The notes below the pieces were generated by a model, which saw only the letters and a list, made by a program, of their open reading frames with translations, made no database searches and was not told where the DNA came from. The position numbers and the translations under genes were made by a program. Shown here one piece after another: positions 1 through 9,964 of a DNA stretch of 59,499 nucleotides (position 1 is its first letter; every line of letters starts with the position of its first letter). The stretch is from Seminavis robusta (Eukaryota; Bacillariophyta; Bacillariophyceae; Naviculales; Naviculaceae), in assembly GCA_903772945.1 (NCBI GenBank), contig CAICTM010000565.1, positions 1 to 59,499 on the forward strand, in the 5' to 3' direction.

Positions 1-846
1 AATCAATGTATCCATATCTTGTGCAATCACTCAATCCAAATTCCAAGACTCTACAAAAAAACCAAAAACGAAAACAAAAAATGACGGAGTCACACATATG
101 CTAGGCAGCGCAGCAGCATAATAATCTTAACCCTAAAAATATCTGTTCACCGCATTCTCCGATTGATTAGTCCTTCACGTACTTTCACACCGCGTAAACT
201 CAACTTCACTTTATACTTCAGACCCACACGGGGGTAAGCTATGAAATTCTAATATCGCCTTCAAGCTTACTCACTCGGCTCCGAGTGTCCCTTCCCCTGG
301 TAACAAGAGGCAACAGAGAAGAAAAGTGGTTGGATGAATGACGTCAGTCACTAGTTATACGTGATTGATAGGGTCAATTATTGATTTATCAACACGTGAC
401 TAAACGACACACGGGAGACGGAAAGACAACAAGACCAAACAAGAAGACGAGACATCACCGATTTTGCATTCTTGAAGCCATTATTCTTCTTGACAAGCCA
501 TCCTGAGAGTTATTGTGTTGTATTTCTCCTTGGATTATCAGTTTGGTTGGGTGATTAATTAATAAGACTGTCTGATAATCATCCAGCAGTTCATTAGCTG
601 AAGTTACAAAGTTGCCAAACCCTTGAATACCGCCGAAATCTACGGTGCACTTGGTCAGATACCCATTCTTCTCCAAATCCGCGAATTGCGAATTCTTGGC
701 CAGAGGTGCCAAGATATGGGATTGAATTGGATCTGATTGTCATTATCCCATTGCGTATCTACCTACTGATATCTACCGGTATCTACCTATCTTCAGTATA
801 CCTTGATTGCTACCGTATTCATCTATCTATCTATCCATCCATTATC
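1..846. other. Intergenic region upstream of the partial-RING gene
   Basis: This holds no gene I can support. It is AT-rich at the left edge and ends in a pyrimidine-rich stretch with repeated CTAT/ATCT words just before the ATG at 847, which is probably 5' untranslated sequence. An open frame of about 90 codons on the minus strand (712 down to 455) has no ATG start and no recognisable motif. It could be a gene fragment but is not called. Confidence 0.5.
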
Positions 847-3006
847 ATGCCCCGCCATCAATCGGACGCAGATTTTTTGGCGTTGGAAGAAATCGTCTAT
901 GGGTTTACGAGACGCATGCATCGAGGAGACTTTTTCCATGACAGCTCCAGCAGCGACGACGACGATTTGAGTAATGACGGCGACGATTGTCTGTCTTGCC
1001 CCGTTTGCAAACGCCATCATCCCTACATCCCTCCTCCTACAAATACTGCCAGCACCAATAGTACTACGGAGGATGTGTACTCGCACGACGCCCGAGTCGT
1101 CTACGCTTCCTTTGCCTGTCCCATTTGTCTCGAAGACGCCGCTGGACCTCCCATGGTAGTACTCTCCTGTGGACATGCCATTTGTCAAAACGATTTTCGA
1201 CTCTTGGGCGGATCCACCAAGAATCGAGACGAAGATCTACGGGTCCGACAAGCCGCAGCACCACCACCACGCACTCACAATCATGCCAATAATACTAATG
1301 AGAGTGACAATGAAATGGAAGTTGCCATGCGCATGATTGCCGCATCGTTTGGAATGCTCCATTCCTCTCAAACCGCATTGGAGGAATTTGCCAATTCTCA
1401 TATTGTCGAGGGCATGGAAAACAACAATAGCAACAACTTTCCTTTTGGACGAGCCAATGCTACCAGTACTACGAGAGGACCATTTACAAGCAATCGGTCT
1501 GATGAAGCTAGGGATAATGATGACGATGATGCCGACAGTTCCTTTTTTCAAGATTCCGATGATGATGACGACGACGAACTATTCTCGGAACGACAAGGAT
1601 CGGTGGACTTTGATTTGGAAGATGTCGATGCCATTTTGTGGCGCCTCTCCCAATATCATCCAGGATTCATGGTAGATACCACTCCAGATGATGATAATAT
1701 CCAAAGTCTACCCAAAACCGGACAGTGGCTACTGGTGCCGGAAATGGCAGATGACGAAAAAGTCAATCTCATTTACTACTGTGAAGGCGCCGTACCACAT
1801 GGACTCAACAATCTCGAAGTTTCCAAACAGTTTCCTCGAGGGACACGCATGGTACCCAATGGAATGCATGGAGTCTACGTCCACACACCACCGCCATCCA
1901 ACAACCATCGGAACCTTTGGAATGTCTACTACGTCAAGAATTTCAAATACAACGAACGAAGCATCTTTAGTAGTTACCATCAACGATCCGAACCCAGCTT
2001 TCGATACAGAATTCCAAGGAATGCTCAGTTTGTACCTGATGGAAAAGGAGGCATTTGGGCTCTCATCCCCGAACCCTCGCTTCCCGACAATGTTCGGAAT
2101 CGTCCGGCGGAACCAGCAGACCACAGCAGCAGCGATCCCACAGCAACAAGACGACAATCCGATCGTCGTCGACGGTATCAGCGGGATAAGCGTGATTACC
2201 GGCTGGTGCATTATTCACGAGCTGCATTGAATGGACAAGTCATGGGAAACAGTACTGCCATGCCAGCTTACTGCAGGATCTTTATGGATGCACAATCGGG
2301 GGGTGTCTATCTGTTGCAGCCCAATGTTACTAATACTAATGAGGATGACGACGACGAGGAACAACTGCAATCGACCTTTTCCAGTCTTTGGCATGTGTCT
2401 GTGGAAGACCCTTCCAACCCCGTCTTGATGTATGGAGGGATCCCCAGGGGCGCCAAAGTGATGGGTGATGCCATGGGACACTCTGTGTTTCTTTTATCTC
2501 CGGGGGGACGATTGCAATCCATCTTGACAAGGGTCCAGGTGGAACAGCAGCAGCAGCAACCATCCACGACGACGACAGATGCACGCACGACGACAACTTG
2601 CTTCTCCTACGATTTGGATATTCCGGTGGACGGAATCAAAGATATTGTTGAGGGAAACGCTATGGATCAAGTGTTTGTGCATTGTCGCCAACCACATCCG
2701 AACAATACCGGCGCGAACGTGTGGAAACTTTGTCGTCTGGACCCTCCAGAAGAAACAGCCACCAGGGATGCTCAAGTAGTGGCGTTGGACACGGACTGTC
2801 CTCGCAACAGTCGGATTTTGAGCGATGGAGAAGGGGGAGTCTGGATATGGAGAAAGCCAGTTGCGGATTCGTTGAGTCAAAATGGAGATCGATCGTTTGT
2901 GCATGCAGCCAATTGGTCGAATCCGAACAACACCAGCGGGCGACTGAATTGGTGCTCTCCCTGTGTCTTTCCACCTGGGACACGACTAGCGCATTGTTCG
3001 TACTGA
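847..3006 (+). CDS. Acidic protein with partial RING finger and propeller-like repeats
   Basis: Single-exon gene of 719 residues. ATG at 847 is the first in-frame ATG; the frame is open further upstream but without one. Residues about 91-115 read CPIC...CGHAIC, the first half of a C3HC4 RING (two CxxC-type ligands, then CxH and C). I see no second CxxC half, because the next stretch is a low-complexity linker. An earlier CxxC pair (CPVC) lies near residue 55. Several Asp/Ser-rich acidic tracts follow. The C-terminal two thirds carries at least five degenerate repeats of the type P-R-G/N-T/A-x-x-x-x-D/N-G-x-G-G-V/I-Y/W (for example FPRGTRMVPNGMHGVY and CPRNSRILSDGEGGVW), suggesting a beta-propeller-like fold. 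A role as an E3 ligase is possible, but the incomplete RING makes it doubtful. Confidence 0.7.
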   Translation: MPRHQSDADFLALEEIVYGFTRRMHRGDFFHDSSSSDDDDLSNDGDDCLSCPVCKRHHPYIPPPTNTASTNSTTEDVYSHDARVVYASFACPICLEDAAGPPMVVLSCGHAICQNDFRLLGGSTKNRDEDLRVRQAAAPPPRTHNHANNTNESDNEMEVAMRMIAASFGMLHSSQTALEEFANSHIVEGMENNNSNNFPFGRANATSTTRGPFTSNRSDEARDNDDDDADSSFFQDSDDDDDDELFSERQGSVDFDLEDVDAILWRLSQYHPGFMVDTTPDDDNIQSLPKTGQWLLVPEMADDEKVNLIYYCEGAVPHGLNNLEVSKQFPRGTRMVPNGMHGVYVHTPPPSNNHRNLWNVYYVKNFKYNERSIFSSYHQRSEPSFRYRIPRNAQFVPDGKGGIWALIPEPSLPDNVRNRPAEPADHSSSDPTATRRQSDRRRRYQRDKRDYRLVHYSRAALNGQVMGNSTAMPAYCRIFMDAQSGGVYLLQPNVTNTNEDDDDEEQLQSTFSSLWHVSVEDPSNPVLMYGGIPRGAKVMGDAMGHSVFLLSPGGRLQSILTRVQVEQQQQQPSTTTTDARTTTTCFSYDLDIPVDGIKDIVEGNAMDQVFVHCRQPHPNNTGANVWKLCRLDPPEETATRDAQVVALDTDCPRNSRILSDGEGGVWIWRKPVADSLSQNGDRSFVHAANWSNPNNTSGRLNWCSPCVFPPGTRLAHCSY

Positions 3007-3277
3007 AAGCAAGCAAGGCATTTGTCGTACAGGCAGCAGGAGCCGCAACACAAAAGAGGGGGAAAAGAGCGAGCAAACAAAAGGGGCGCACCCATACGGG
3101 TGACAGAGAAGCAATAAGGGACTATACAATGTTGTCTCTCTACATAAGGTTAAGTTAAGTAGTATTCTTTTACTTTTTGACGTGCTGCCTTTGATCTTGT
3201 AGAACCCCTTTGTGGTGGTGAAAGATGGGTTGTGTCGTACGACTGATGTGGTGGAGATATGGATTGACCGTTTTCTC

Positions 3278-4609
3278 CTATGAGATGACTCTCTTCAGAA
3301 TGGCTCGTCCCATCCACTCCATTCCGGAACCAACCACAACCAGATAGGAGAACGTAATTGCATGCCACCCTAGAAAGGCGACAAACCACAGAGGCCAACT
3401 TTTGTAGATTTCCACGTCTTCCAGCGTCCCTTTGATGATTGTACCCGCCGGAATAGTTGGCTGGTTATTCTTGATTTGTCCCAATCTCAATACTTTGAGT
3501 GATGCCGGTAGCTCTCGGAACAATGTCAGGAATGCTAAACCAGCCCCCAGAGGAATGGTAGGAACAGCATCCGGGTGGAGGATTCGTTCGTAGACAAGGG
3601 TTGCCAAAAGCAGTACATGAGGGGCCAGGAGGGAGGCACCACAGAGAAAGAGGGCCACGGGGTATCCCACCAGTTTGGGCAAAGTTTTCTTTTCGGAACG
3701 ATTGATTTTGTCAGTATGTTTGCCCATAATGACACAAAAGGCTCCCAATCCAAAAAGCGCCGAAACTGGACTGGTAAACAAGTCGGCTAGATTGTTGCTG
3801 TTGGGTACTCCTGCCGCCATTCCTCCATAGCCTGCCATGAGTGGGCCCCACACGAGATAGATGAATACCTCTCCCAATGCCAATGGTTTAAAGAGAATGG
3901 TGTACAAAGCGAGGGCTGCCAACCCCCAAGGACTGGCAGGAGCCACCACCGACTTTGTGACTGCAAAGTAAATGGTTAAAATGATCCCCGGCAAGCCTAG
4001 CATTGTCATGTATCGTGCAAACTGAGCTTTGGTAACAAAGCCTTGCTTGAGTGCGTGACATCCATAGTCCGATCGAAAGCTATCTGGAGCCTTGTCGTCA
4101 CCGTCCAAGTCCTGCCAGTCGTTCAGCATATTGTGGAATGCGTGCCAGGAAGTCACATCCAATGTCCAGAGCAACGCCAGTCCTGGAGTGAATGGAATGG
4201 AGGACGGGGACTTGAGGGCAGATCGAATGGCCCCTCTCAGAATCAATGGTCCCAAGCAGGATAGGAGCGTCAGGTGAAGCACAGAGGATCGAGCCATTAT
4301 GCCAAGGCGTTTGCCAGGAGGCAACAAATCAAAGTCTTCCTGGGTTGGCACGGGGATTGGGATCTTCAAGATTTCTGCCCAAGGAGGAGCCTGGAATGAC
4401 TTTGGCCCCATTTTGGTAGCAGCAGCAGCATCGATTGGAGAGGTGGCGCTGGTAGTCACTGATGCGCCCTGGAAACTGGCTGATGGGATTGCGGGATGTC
4501 CTCCCTTTGCACTCATTCTCCTGGGGCGAAAACCGCGAGAAGCATCGCTCGAACATAGGCAGAGAAAAAAGGAAAGCAGAACAGTCCCAAGGGTAGGCTT
4601 CATCATCAT
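3278..4609 (-). CDS. UbiA/MenA-type prenyltransferase, organelle-targeted
   Basis: Single exon of 443 residues from the MMMKP start at 4609. An upstream in-frame ATG at 4648 would add 13 residues ahead of what looks like the true signal. The N-terminus is a hydrophobic signal (TLGTVLLSFFLCLC) followed by SSDASRGF, compatible with a bipartite plastid presequence. UbiA-family features are the first Asp-rich motif near residue 160 (NMLNDWQDLDGDD), a second motif (GKHTDKINRSEKKTLPKLVG), and about eight to nine hydrophobic segments. The stretch LGEVFIYLVWGPLMAG resembles the MenA/ABC4 branch, which prenylates dihydroxynaphthoate in phylloquinone synthesis. The exact substrate (naphthoquinone, tocopherol, chlorophyll or other) is not decided by sequence. 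The extra-long N-terminal region is rich in Ala and Ser. Confidence 0.75.
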   Translation of the reverse strand: MMMKPTLGTVLLSFFLCLCSSDASRGFRPRRMSAKGGHPAIPSASFQGASVTTSATSPIDAAAATKMGPKSFQAPPWAEILKIPIPVPTQEDFDLLPPGKRLGIMARSSVLHLTLLSCLGPLILRGAIRSALKSPSSIPFTPGLALLWTLDVTSWHAFHNMLNDWQDLDGDDKAPDSFRSDYGCHALKQGFVTKAQFARYMTMLGLPGIILTIYFAVTKSVVAPASPWGLAALALYTILFKPLALGEVFIYLVWGPLMAGYGGMAAGVPNSNNLADLFTSPVSALFGLGAFCVIMGKHTDKINRSEKKTLPKLVGYPVALFLCGASLLAPHVLLLATLVYERILHPDAVPTIPLGAGLAFLTLFRELPASLKVLRLGQIKNNQPTIPAGTIIKGTLEDVEIYKSWPLWFVAFLGWHAITFSYLVVVGSGMEWMGRAILKRVIS

Positions 4610-5225
4610 GGTCGTAGCTTGGCAGATCGAACAAATGCAAACAAGCAAGTGGAAAAGAATAAACTACCGAAACCTAATGCAAGGCAGCACGCCAAGGAAA
4701 GGAAGGTCACTTCCAAAGAAAAATGCAGAGATGAAAAAATCTTCGGTGACGAAAGATCCAGTGCGACTTCCGAAAGTTGACATCATAACGGTAGAATCGC
4801 AAACTGGTACACTGTAGTCCATTGAATCCATTGAGTCGTCAATTCATTCTTGCAAAGCTCATGACTTGATCTAGGGACTGAGTAGGGTGACGAGTCCAGT
4901 CGTAAAACAACCGCCGATCCAAAAGGTTCAACTTGAGGTCATCGTGCAGTCTCTCGAAAAGGGGAGAGCCAAAGAGGAAAGAGTGGCTTGCAAAACGCTC
5001 TGATTTTCCATTGCAAAGAGGAGGGGTGGTCCCCCAAATCTTGAGTACAGTATCTTTGGTACGTAACTGCAAGTTGATCCGACAAAGGTTGAATTTCAGA
5101 ATGCTTTTGTGGGCTTTGCCACCTCCACTCCCTCCTCTTTTCTACGTTCGCACCTTGCCTGTTTCGACGTTTCGACCGCAGTTGCTCACAATCTTGTCAA
5201 TACAGAAACTTACAACGACTTAACC
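4610..5225. other. Intergenic region with divergent promoters (prenyltransferase / Lhcf)
   Basis: The two genes are divergent, so this stretch of about 600 bases must contain both promoters. The 100 bases before 5226 are pyrimidine-rich, ending in CAATACAG...TTAACC before the ATG. This fits a short 5' leader of a highly expressed antenna gene. I see no clear TATA box at a fixed distance and no further gene. Confidence 0.4.
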
Positions 5226-5828
5226 ATGAAGACCGCCATCATCGCATCCCTTATCGCCGCCGCCTCGGCTTTCGCCCCTGCCAAGGAGGCCACCCGCACT
5301 TCGGTCAGCATGAACGCTTTCGAAAACGAACTTGGAGCCCAAGAACCATTCGGTTTCTTCGATCCCCTTGGCCTTGTCGCTGATGGTGATGAAGAGAAGT
5401 TCAACCGTCTTCGATATGTTGAGATCAAGCACGGACGTATCTGTATGCTTGGAGTTGTTGGATACCTCCTCACCGACGGAGGCAGCCGTCTTCCAGGATT
5501 GATCTCCTACGACGGAACCACCTTCGCTGATGTTCCTTCGGGATTTGATGCCCTCTCCGCCATGCCCCAATTTGGACTTATCCAAATCATTGCCTTCATT
5601 GGTGGCCTTGAATTGGGTTTCATGAAGGATGTCGGTGTTGGTGAATTCCCCGGTGACTTCCGCAATGGATACATTGACTTCGGATGGGACCTCTTCAGCG
5701 AAGAACAAAAGCTTGAGAAGCGTGCCATTGAATTGAACCAAGGACGTGCCGCACAGATGGGTCTTCTTGGACTTATGGTTCACGAGAAGTTGGGTGTCAG
5801 TGTCCTTCCCGAAGGAGCCGTTCACTAA
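5226..5828 (+). CDS. Fucoxanthin chlorophyll a/c-binding protein (Lhcf type)
   Basis: Intronless, 200 residues, a normal length for the family. ATG at 5226 starts a bipartite plastid presequence, MKTAIIASLIAAASAFAP. SAFAP is the diatom ASAF signal cleavage motif, followed by a short transit peptide. The mature part shows the antenna fold: helix 1 with EIKHGRICMLG (Glu and the HGR motif, chlorophyll ligand and salt bridge), a central helix (FGLIQIIAFIGGLELGFM), and helix 3 with AIELNQGRAAQMGLLGLMVHEKLG (Glu/Asn/Arg of the second conserved motif). The product is imported into the four-membrane plastid and inserted in the thylakoid, where it binds chlorophyll a, chlorophyll c and fucoxanthin. 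It has marked C-rich third positions compared with neighbours, as expected for a very highly expressed gene. Confidence 0.97.
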   Translation: MKTAIIASLIAAASAFAPAKEATRTSVSMNAFENELGAQEPFGFFDPLGLVADGDEEKFNRLRYVEIKHGRICMLGVVGYLLTDGGSRLPGLISYDGTTFADVPSGFDALSAMPQFGLIQIIAFIGGLELGFMKDVGVGEFPGDFRNGYIDFGWDLFSEEQKLEKRAIELNQGRAAQMGLLGLMVHEKLGVSVLPEGAVH

Positions 5829-6316
5829 GCTGTTTGCTTCAGGTCGAGCTGAGCTCTTGTATAAATACACAATGCTATAGACACTGATTTTCAGCCAGCC
5901 ACGAACATTCTTTACTTGCTAGCTAGTAGAATCATTCAACTTCAGGAGGGTATTGCGGGGGACGCGGGTCTTTCGTCATGTGTTGTCGTTCCGAACTACG
6001 GTATAAGGAGTTCATTCGTAGAGAGAAGACACTTGCTTACTAGTAATAATAGGAAGCCGCGACCTTGGCGTGTGGGACCGGACCGAGACCAGCCGCTCCA
6101 TGGGCCACCGGTACGAGCAACATCGGTTCTGTTCCACGGAGAGCCCGGACCTTTCGTCAGGAGTCGAATCTGTTTGCAGCTATCTAGTTCTTGTAGGAAG
6201 CTAAGGCATGACATACAACAAAACTCTCTATGCATCCTAACGATATTACTACACAAGTCAAGGATTGAAACCACTAACCAAAATACCTCGTCTTGTTGAA
6301 CCACTCATCCAACCCT
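5829..6316. other. Intergenic region between convergent Lhcf and PEPC genes
   Basis: The two genes converge, so this stretch carries both 3' untranslated regions. After the Lhcf stop the sequence includes GTATAAATACACAATG. I see no further coding sequence, RNA gene or mobile element. Confidence 0.5.
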
Positions 6317-9300
6317 TTAGCCGGTGTTTCCCATTCCGTTGGCGACACCAGAGATGGTTGTCATCAAGGCATCCTTCAACACCTTGTCGTCCTCGGCACC
6401 TTCTGTAGATCGGATCCTCTTGAGCGTCTCTGCCTGCAACACATTCAGGCAGTCCACGTATGGATCTCTGACAGCAAGTTGCCGTCTCAGAATGCTGTTG
6501 TCTTCGCTCAGGGTTGTGTGCCCGGCCAAGTCTAGAACAACGCCCTCGGTTTCCTGGTGGAGAGCACGAACTTCAGTTCCTAGCGCCTTGGCTTTGTCCT
6601 CTGTCACCAAGACCTCATCGTAATGCTTGGCAATGGACGGGTCCGACTTGGCTAAGACCATTTCAACCATGTCGATAGTGGTTCGGAAGGATCCCCAGTC
6701 GCGATACATAGTGCGAAGCAAGTCGGCATCAGGACTCTTCAAAACGGAACCGATGGCTTCTCCAACGCCCAACCAAGTAGGAAGGTTGAAACGAGTCTGG
6801 GTCCAAGCAAAAATCCAAGGAATTGCTCGTAGACTCTCGACTCCACCTGCATTGCGTAAGATCTTAGTGTGAGATAGGAGCAATTTTTCCTTCGTATCTC
6901 TATGAGACGTGGACAGAACTTACCGGTGGCTTTGCGCTTTGCGGGTCGCGACCTGGGTGTAACGTCAATCAAGGAGCACATGTGGATGAGCAGCACAATC
7001 TTCGCCTTTGTCAAGCGTCCGCGCAAACTACTTACCCAATGTTCAGACTGGCCAACTCCAACTCCGGCGTGGCAGACCTAAAGTAGGGGACAAATCGTTC
7101 GTCGCCTCGAACTACCTTTCTGTAGGCCTCGCAGCTGATATCGGACAATTTCTTCATCATGTTGCGCCATTCGGTAGAAGGCTTCGTTCGCTTGGTGAGT
7201 TTCTCAGCAAGAATGGCGGAGGTGTAAATGTCCATTGTGCGCTCTGCTCTGTCGTAATGTCCAAAGTTTTGATAGATCATCTCTCCTTGTTCAGTCACTC
7301 TGAAATGCCCGTTGATAGTGTCAGGTGCATGGGCAAGGATGGCCTTGAAAGTTTGCGGGTTGCCTCCACGACCAACAGTTCCTCCTTTGCCATGGAAAAA
7401 GGTGAGCTCAACGTTGAAGTCTCGAGCAATTTGAGCCTACAATTTTACATCATTTGCAGGACGAAGATGAGTCGAACGACCATAGAAATACCGCCAAACG
7501 TATCATAGAAACCACTACGTACCAACTCCTCTTGGGTTTCGTATTGAGCCCAGCTTGCTGCAAGTCTTCCAGCATCCTTCGCAGAATCTGAATACCCAAT
7601 CATAACCTCCTGCTTTCCAGCGATACTCCCCATGTAGACTGGATTCGAGAAGAGACTCTTCATGGTTTCGCCGGCTCCATTCAAGTCATCAAGTGTTTCA
7701 AAGAGCGGTACGACACGAAGTGGCTTCTTCACACCTGCATCTCGCTGCAGGAGCAACACGGCAAGCACATCGCTGGCGCTCGTGGCTTGGCTAATTACGT
7801 ATGCGCCAAGGCTGCCTTCGTATTGCTCTGCAATCATCTGGTAGATCCCAAGAGTGTCAATTGTTGTTTCAGAAAAGATATCAGGGTGGTCATGCCAAAC
7901 TCCGGGGCGAAGAAGGGGTCTCTTGGAGGCAAGTTGTTGGGTCAACCAATTAACCTTGGTCTGTTCGTCCCACTGAGAATAGCTCCCCAGTCCCAAGAAG
8001 CGAGTCACAGCATCAAGTGCCTCCTCGTGTTTGTCACTTTCTTGTCGCACGTCCAGGGGCACCAAAGTCAATCCAAAGGCAGACACGTTCCTGAGGATAT
8101 CCGCCAAGAAACCATCAGCAACCACATGGTTGCCAGTTTCGCAGAGAGAATGATGCATCAAGAGAAGGTCATCCCTGAATGAATCTTTGGTTAGATAGAT
8201 CTCTGTCGGTTCAATTTTGTCGAAATGAACATCGGCTCCAGCAGATCCAGTCAAGAGTTTCATTTCCTGTTCGGCCCATTTTTGTGTCAGCTGCAGCTTC
8301 TCAAACATCTTTCGTTGATAACGTTGAGTAGTTGAAAGGAGAAGAGTTGGGTCCACTTTTCAGTCAGACGATTTCCAAAGCAGCGCCAAAAATAGTATCG
8401 TTAGAACTTACCGGCACCATGAACTTTCGGTAGGGCTCTCTGACATCCTCTCCCACTTGCTTCCTCAATTCGTCCGAACAGGTTGTGAGCGATAATTCCT
8501 TCCAGAGCTCTTGCAAATCCTTGGAAAACAGCGCCGCCGCTTTGGCCCGGTTCTTGAGACAAACTTCACGTGTCGTATCCGGCTCGACGTTGGGATTGCC
8601 GTCACGATCTCCACCCATCCAACTGGCGAAACGGATGGGAGCAGCATCGAGCGGTATGCCACGTCCCAGGAACTCTTGTGCCGTGGCATCCAATTTGCGG
8701 AGGAAATTGGGTACAGTCTTCCAAAGAACCGTTTCCACCACGAGAACTCCCTTTTCGGCTTCGTTTTGAGGCGTGGGTTTTTGTCGGGACACCTCGTCAC
8801 TCAACCAAATGGAAGAGATTTCCCGCTGAAGACTATCATTGAGTTGTTGCTTCATAAAGTCGGTTGTGGTTCTACCACTGTTACGAAGTGCGTCGGCGTC
8901 AGTCAGGACCTGAAATTTCATCATTCGATTGTAGGATATTTGAAAGGTTAGCGAAACTGACCAATGCAGCATTTGGTACACACCATTCTTTTTTTAACGT
9001 ACCTCTTGAATACGACGGTGCTTGTCTAGAATGGTACGACGATTGACTTCGGTAGGATGCGCGGTCAAAACCAATTCTACGGTCTGCGTTGTCAATGCTT
9101 TCCAGACTGCATCAGGAGAATGTTCCTCTGCCAAGCTTGCCATGACCTGTCCACTGCTATCCGCCTTGTCGTAAAATGCTCCCTTGGTGGTGTTGAACTC
9201 TTCCAACACGCGTTTAGTGTGGTGTTTTTCGGCAGCATTGGCCGATGCCAAAAAATGCGTAAAGGCACGGCTGACCACCAAGAGTTCTTCCTTGCTAAAT

Positions 9301-9964
9301 GTGGAGACGTATTCTGCCAAATCTTGGAATGCAGCTTCCGATTCTGCCTTGGTTTCTTCCACTCGACCGGCTCCAGCTTCACGGCGGGTCTATTTATTTT
9401 GTGAACAGATATGGAACCGATACCGGGAAAAAATGAGATTGATGTGAGCCAGGAAAAAATGGTATCCACTTTGTCAATCACCATCAATCGGTCCTCTCAC
9501 CTTTGCCAAGGAACGCATTTTTTCCACCTTTTCAAAGATATCTAAGAACAGAAAATGATAAAATCAGCAACCAAGTCAGAATGTGCGCATGCATGAACAT
9601 GGTTCAATGAACAAAGACTGAAGGTTACATGGATGGAAGCAATAAGATTTCCATTTATTTTCGTACCTTGACCTTCATACTGCAGAATGACTTGTCCCAA
9701 CATTCTTCCCATGGCACGAATATCGGCTCGAAGCTGGGCATCCTTGACAGCGGGGGGGACTTCGTCGGCAGGAACTTGTGGAGCAGGGCTATCGATAGCA
9801 CCCAAATGACTGGCGAACAGATGGGAACCAGGATCTGTCAAGGAAGAAAAAGCTCGAAAGGTTGGCTGATGCAATCGAGAAGTTGTCGTGGTGGCTCGGA
9901 CCACGGGACCTCGAGCCAATGCGGCCACATTCCTGGAAGCGGCCAAGCGGCGAATGTGCAACAT
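6317..9964 (-). CDS. Phosphoenolpyruvate carboxylase, mitochondrial-type presequence
   Basis: Carboxylates phosphoenolpyruvate with bicarbonate to oxaloacetate. Eight exons: 9964-9667, 9541-9501, 9389-9003, 8909-8412, 8308-7523, 7436-7036, 6952-6924, 6846-6317. All introns are GT-AG and the joined length gives 989 residues. Motifs: TAHPTEVNRR (catalytic His about 224), GGDRDGNPNV, MIGYSDSAKDAGR, FFHGKGGTVGRGG (His 685, Arg 693) and the C-terminal NTG ending (GMGNTG; the family usually ends QNTG). In the glycine loop the usual HGR is HGK (Lys 687). The N-terminus (MLHIRRLAASRNVAALARG...) is Arg/Ala-rich without acidic residues or an ASAF motif, suggesting mitochondrial import. No plant-type N-terminal phosphorylation motif is seen. 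Exon 7 is only 29 bases. The start of exon 5 was set at ATGTTTGAG because it restores the EPYR-x5-x(2)EKL spacing of the family. Confidence 0.95.

Noticed and set aside
455..712. Minus-strand 85-codon frame at the left edge
   Set aside because: It has no ATG (opens with TTG), no motif, and lies in the likely promoter of the gene starting at 847.
8356..8411. Short 56-base intron in the PEPC gene ending at AAAAG before TGGACC
   Set aside because: It leads to a frame that stops soon after. Using the acceptor before 8308 keeps the frame and restores the family spacing after EPYR.
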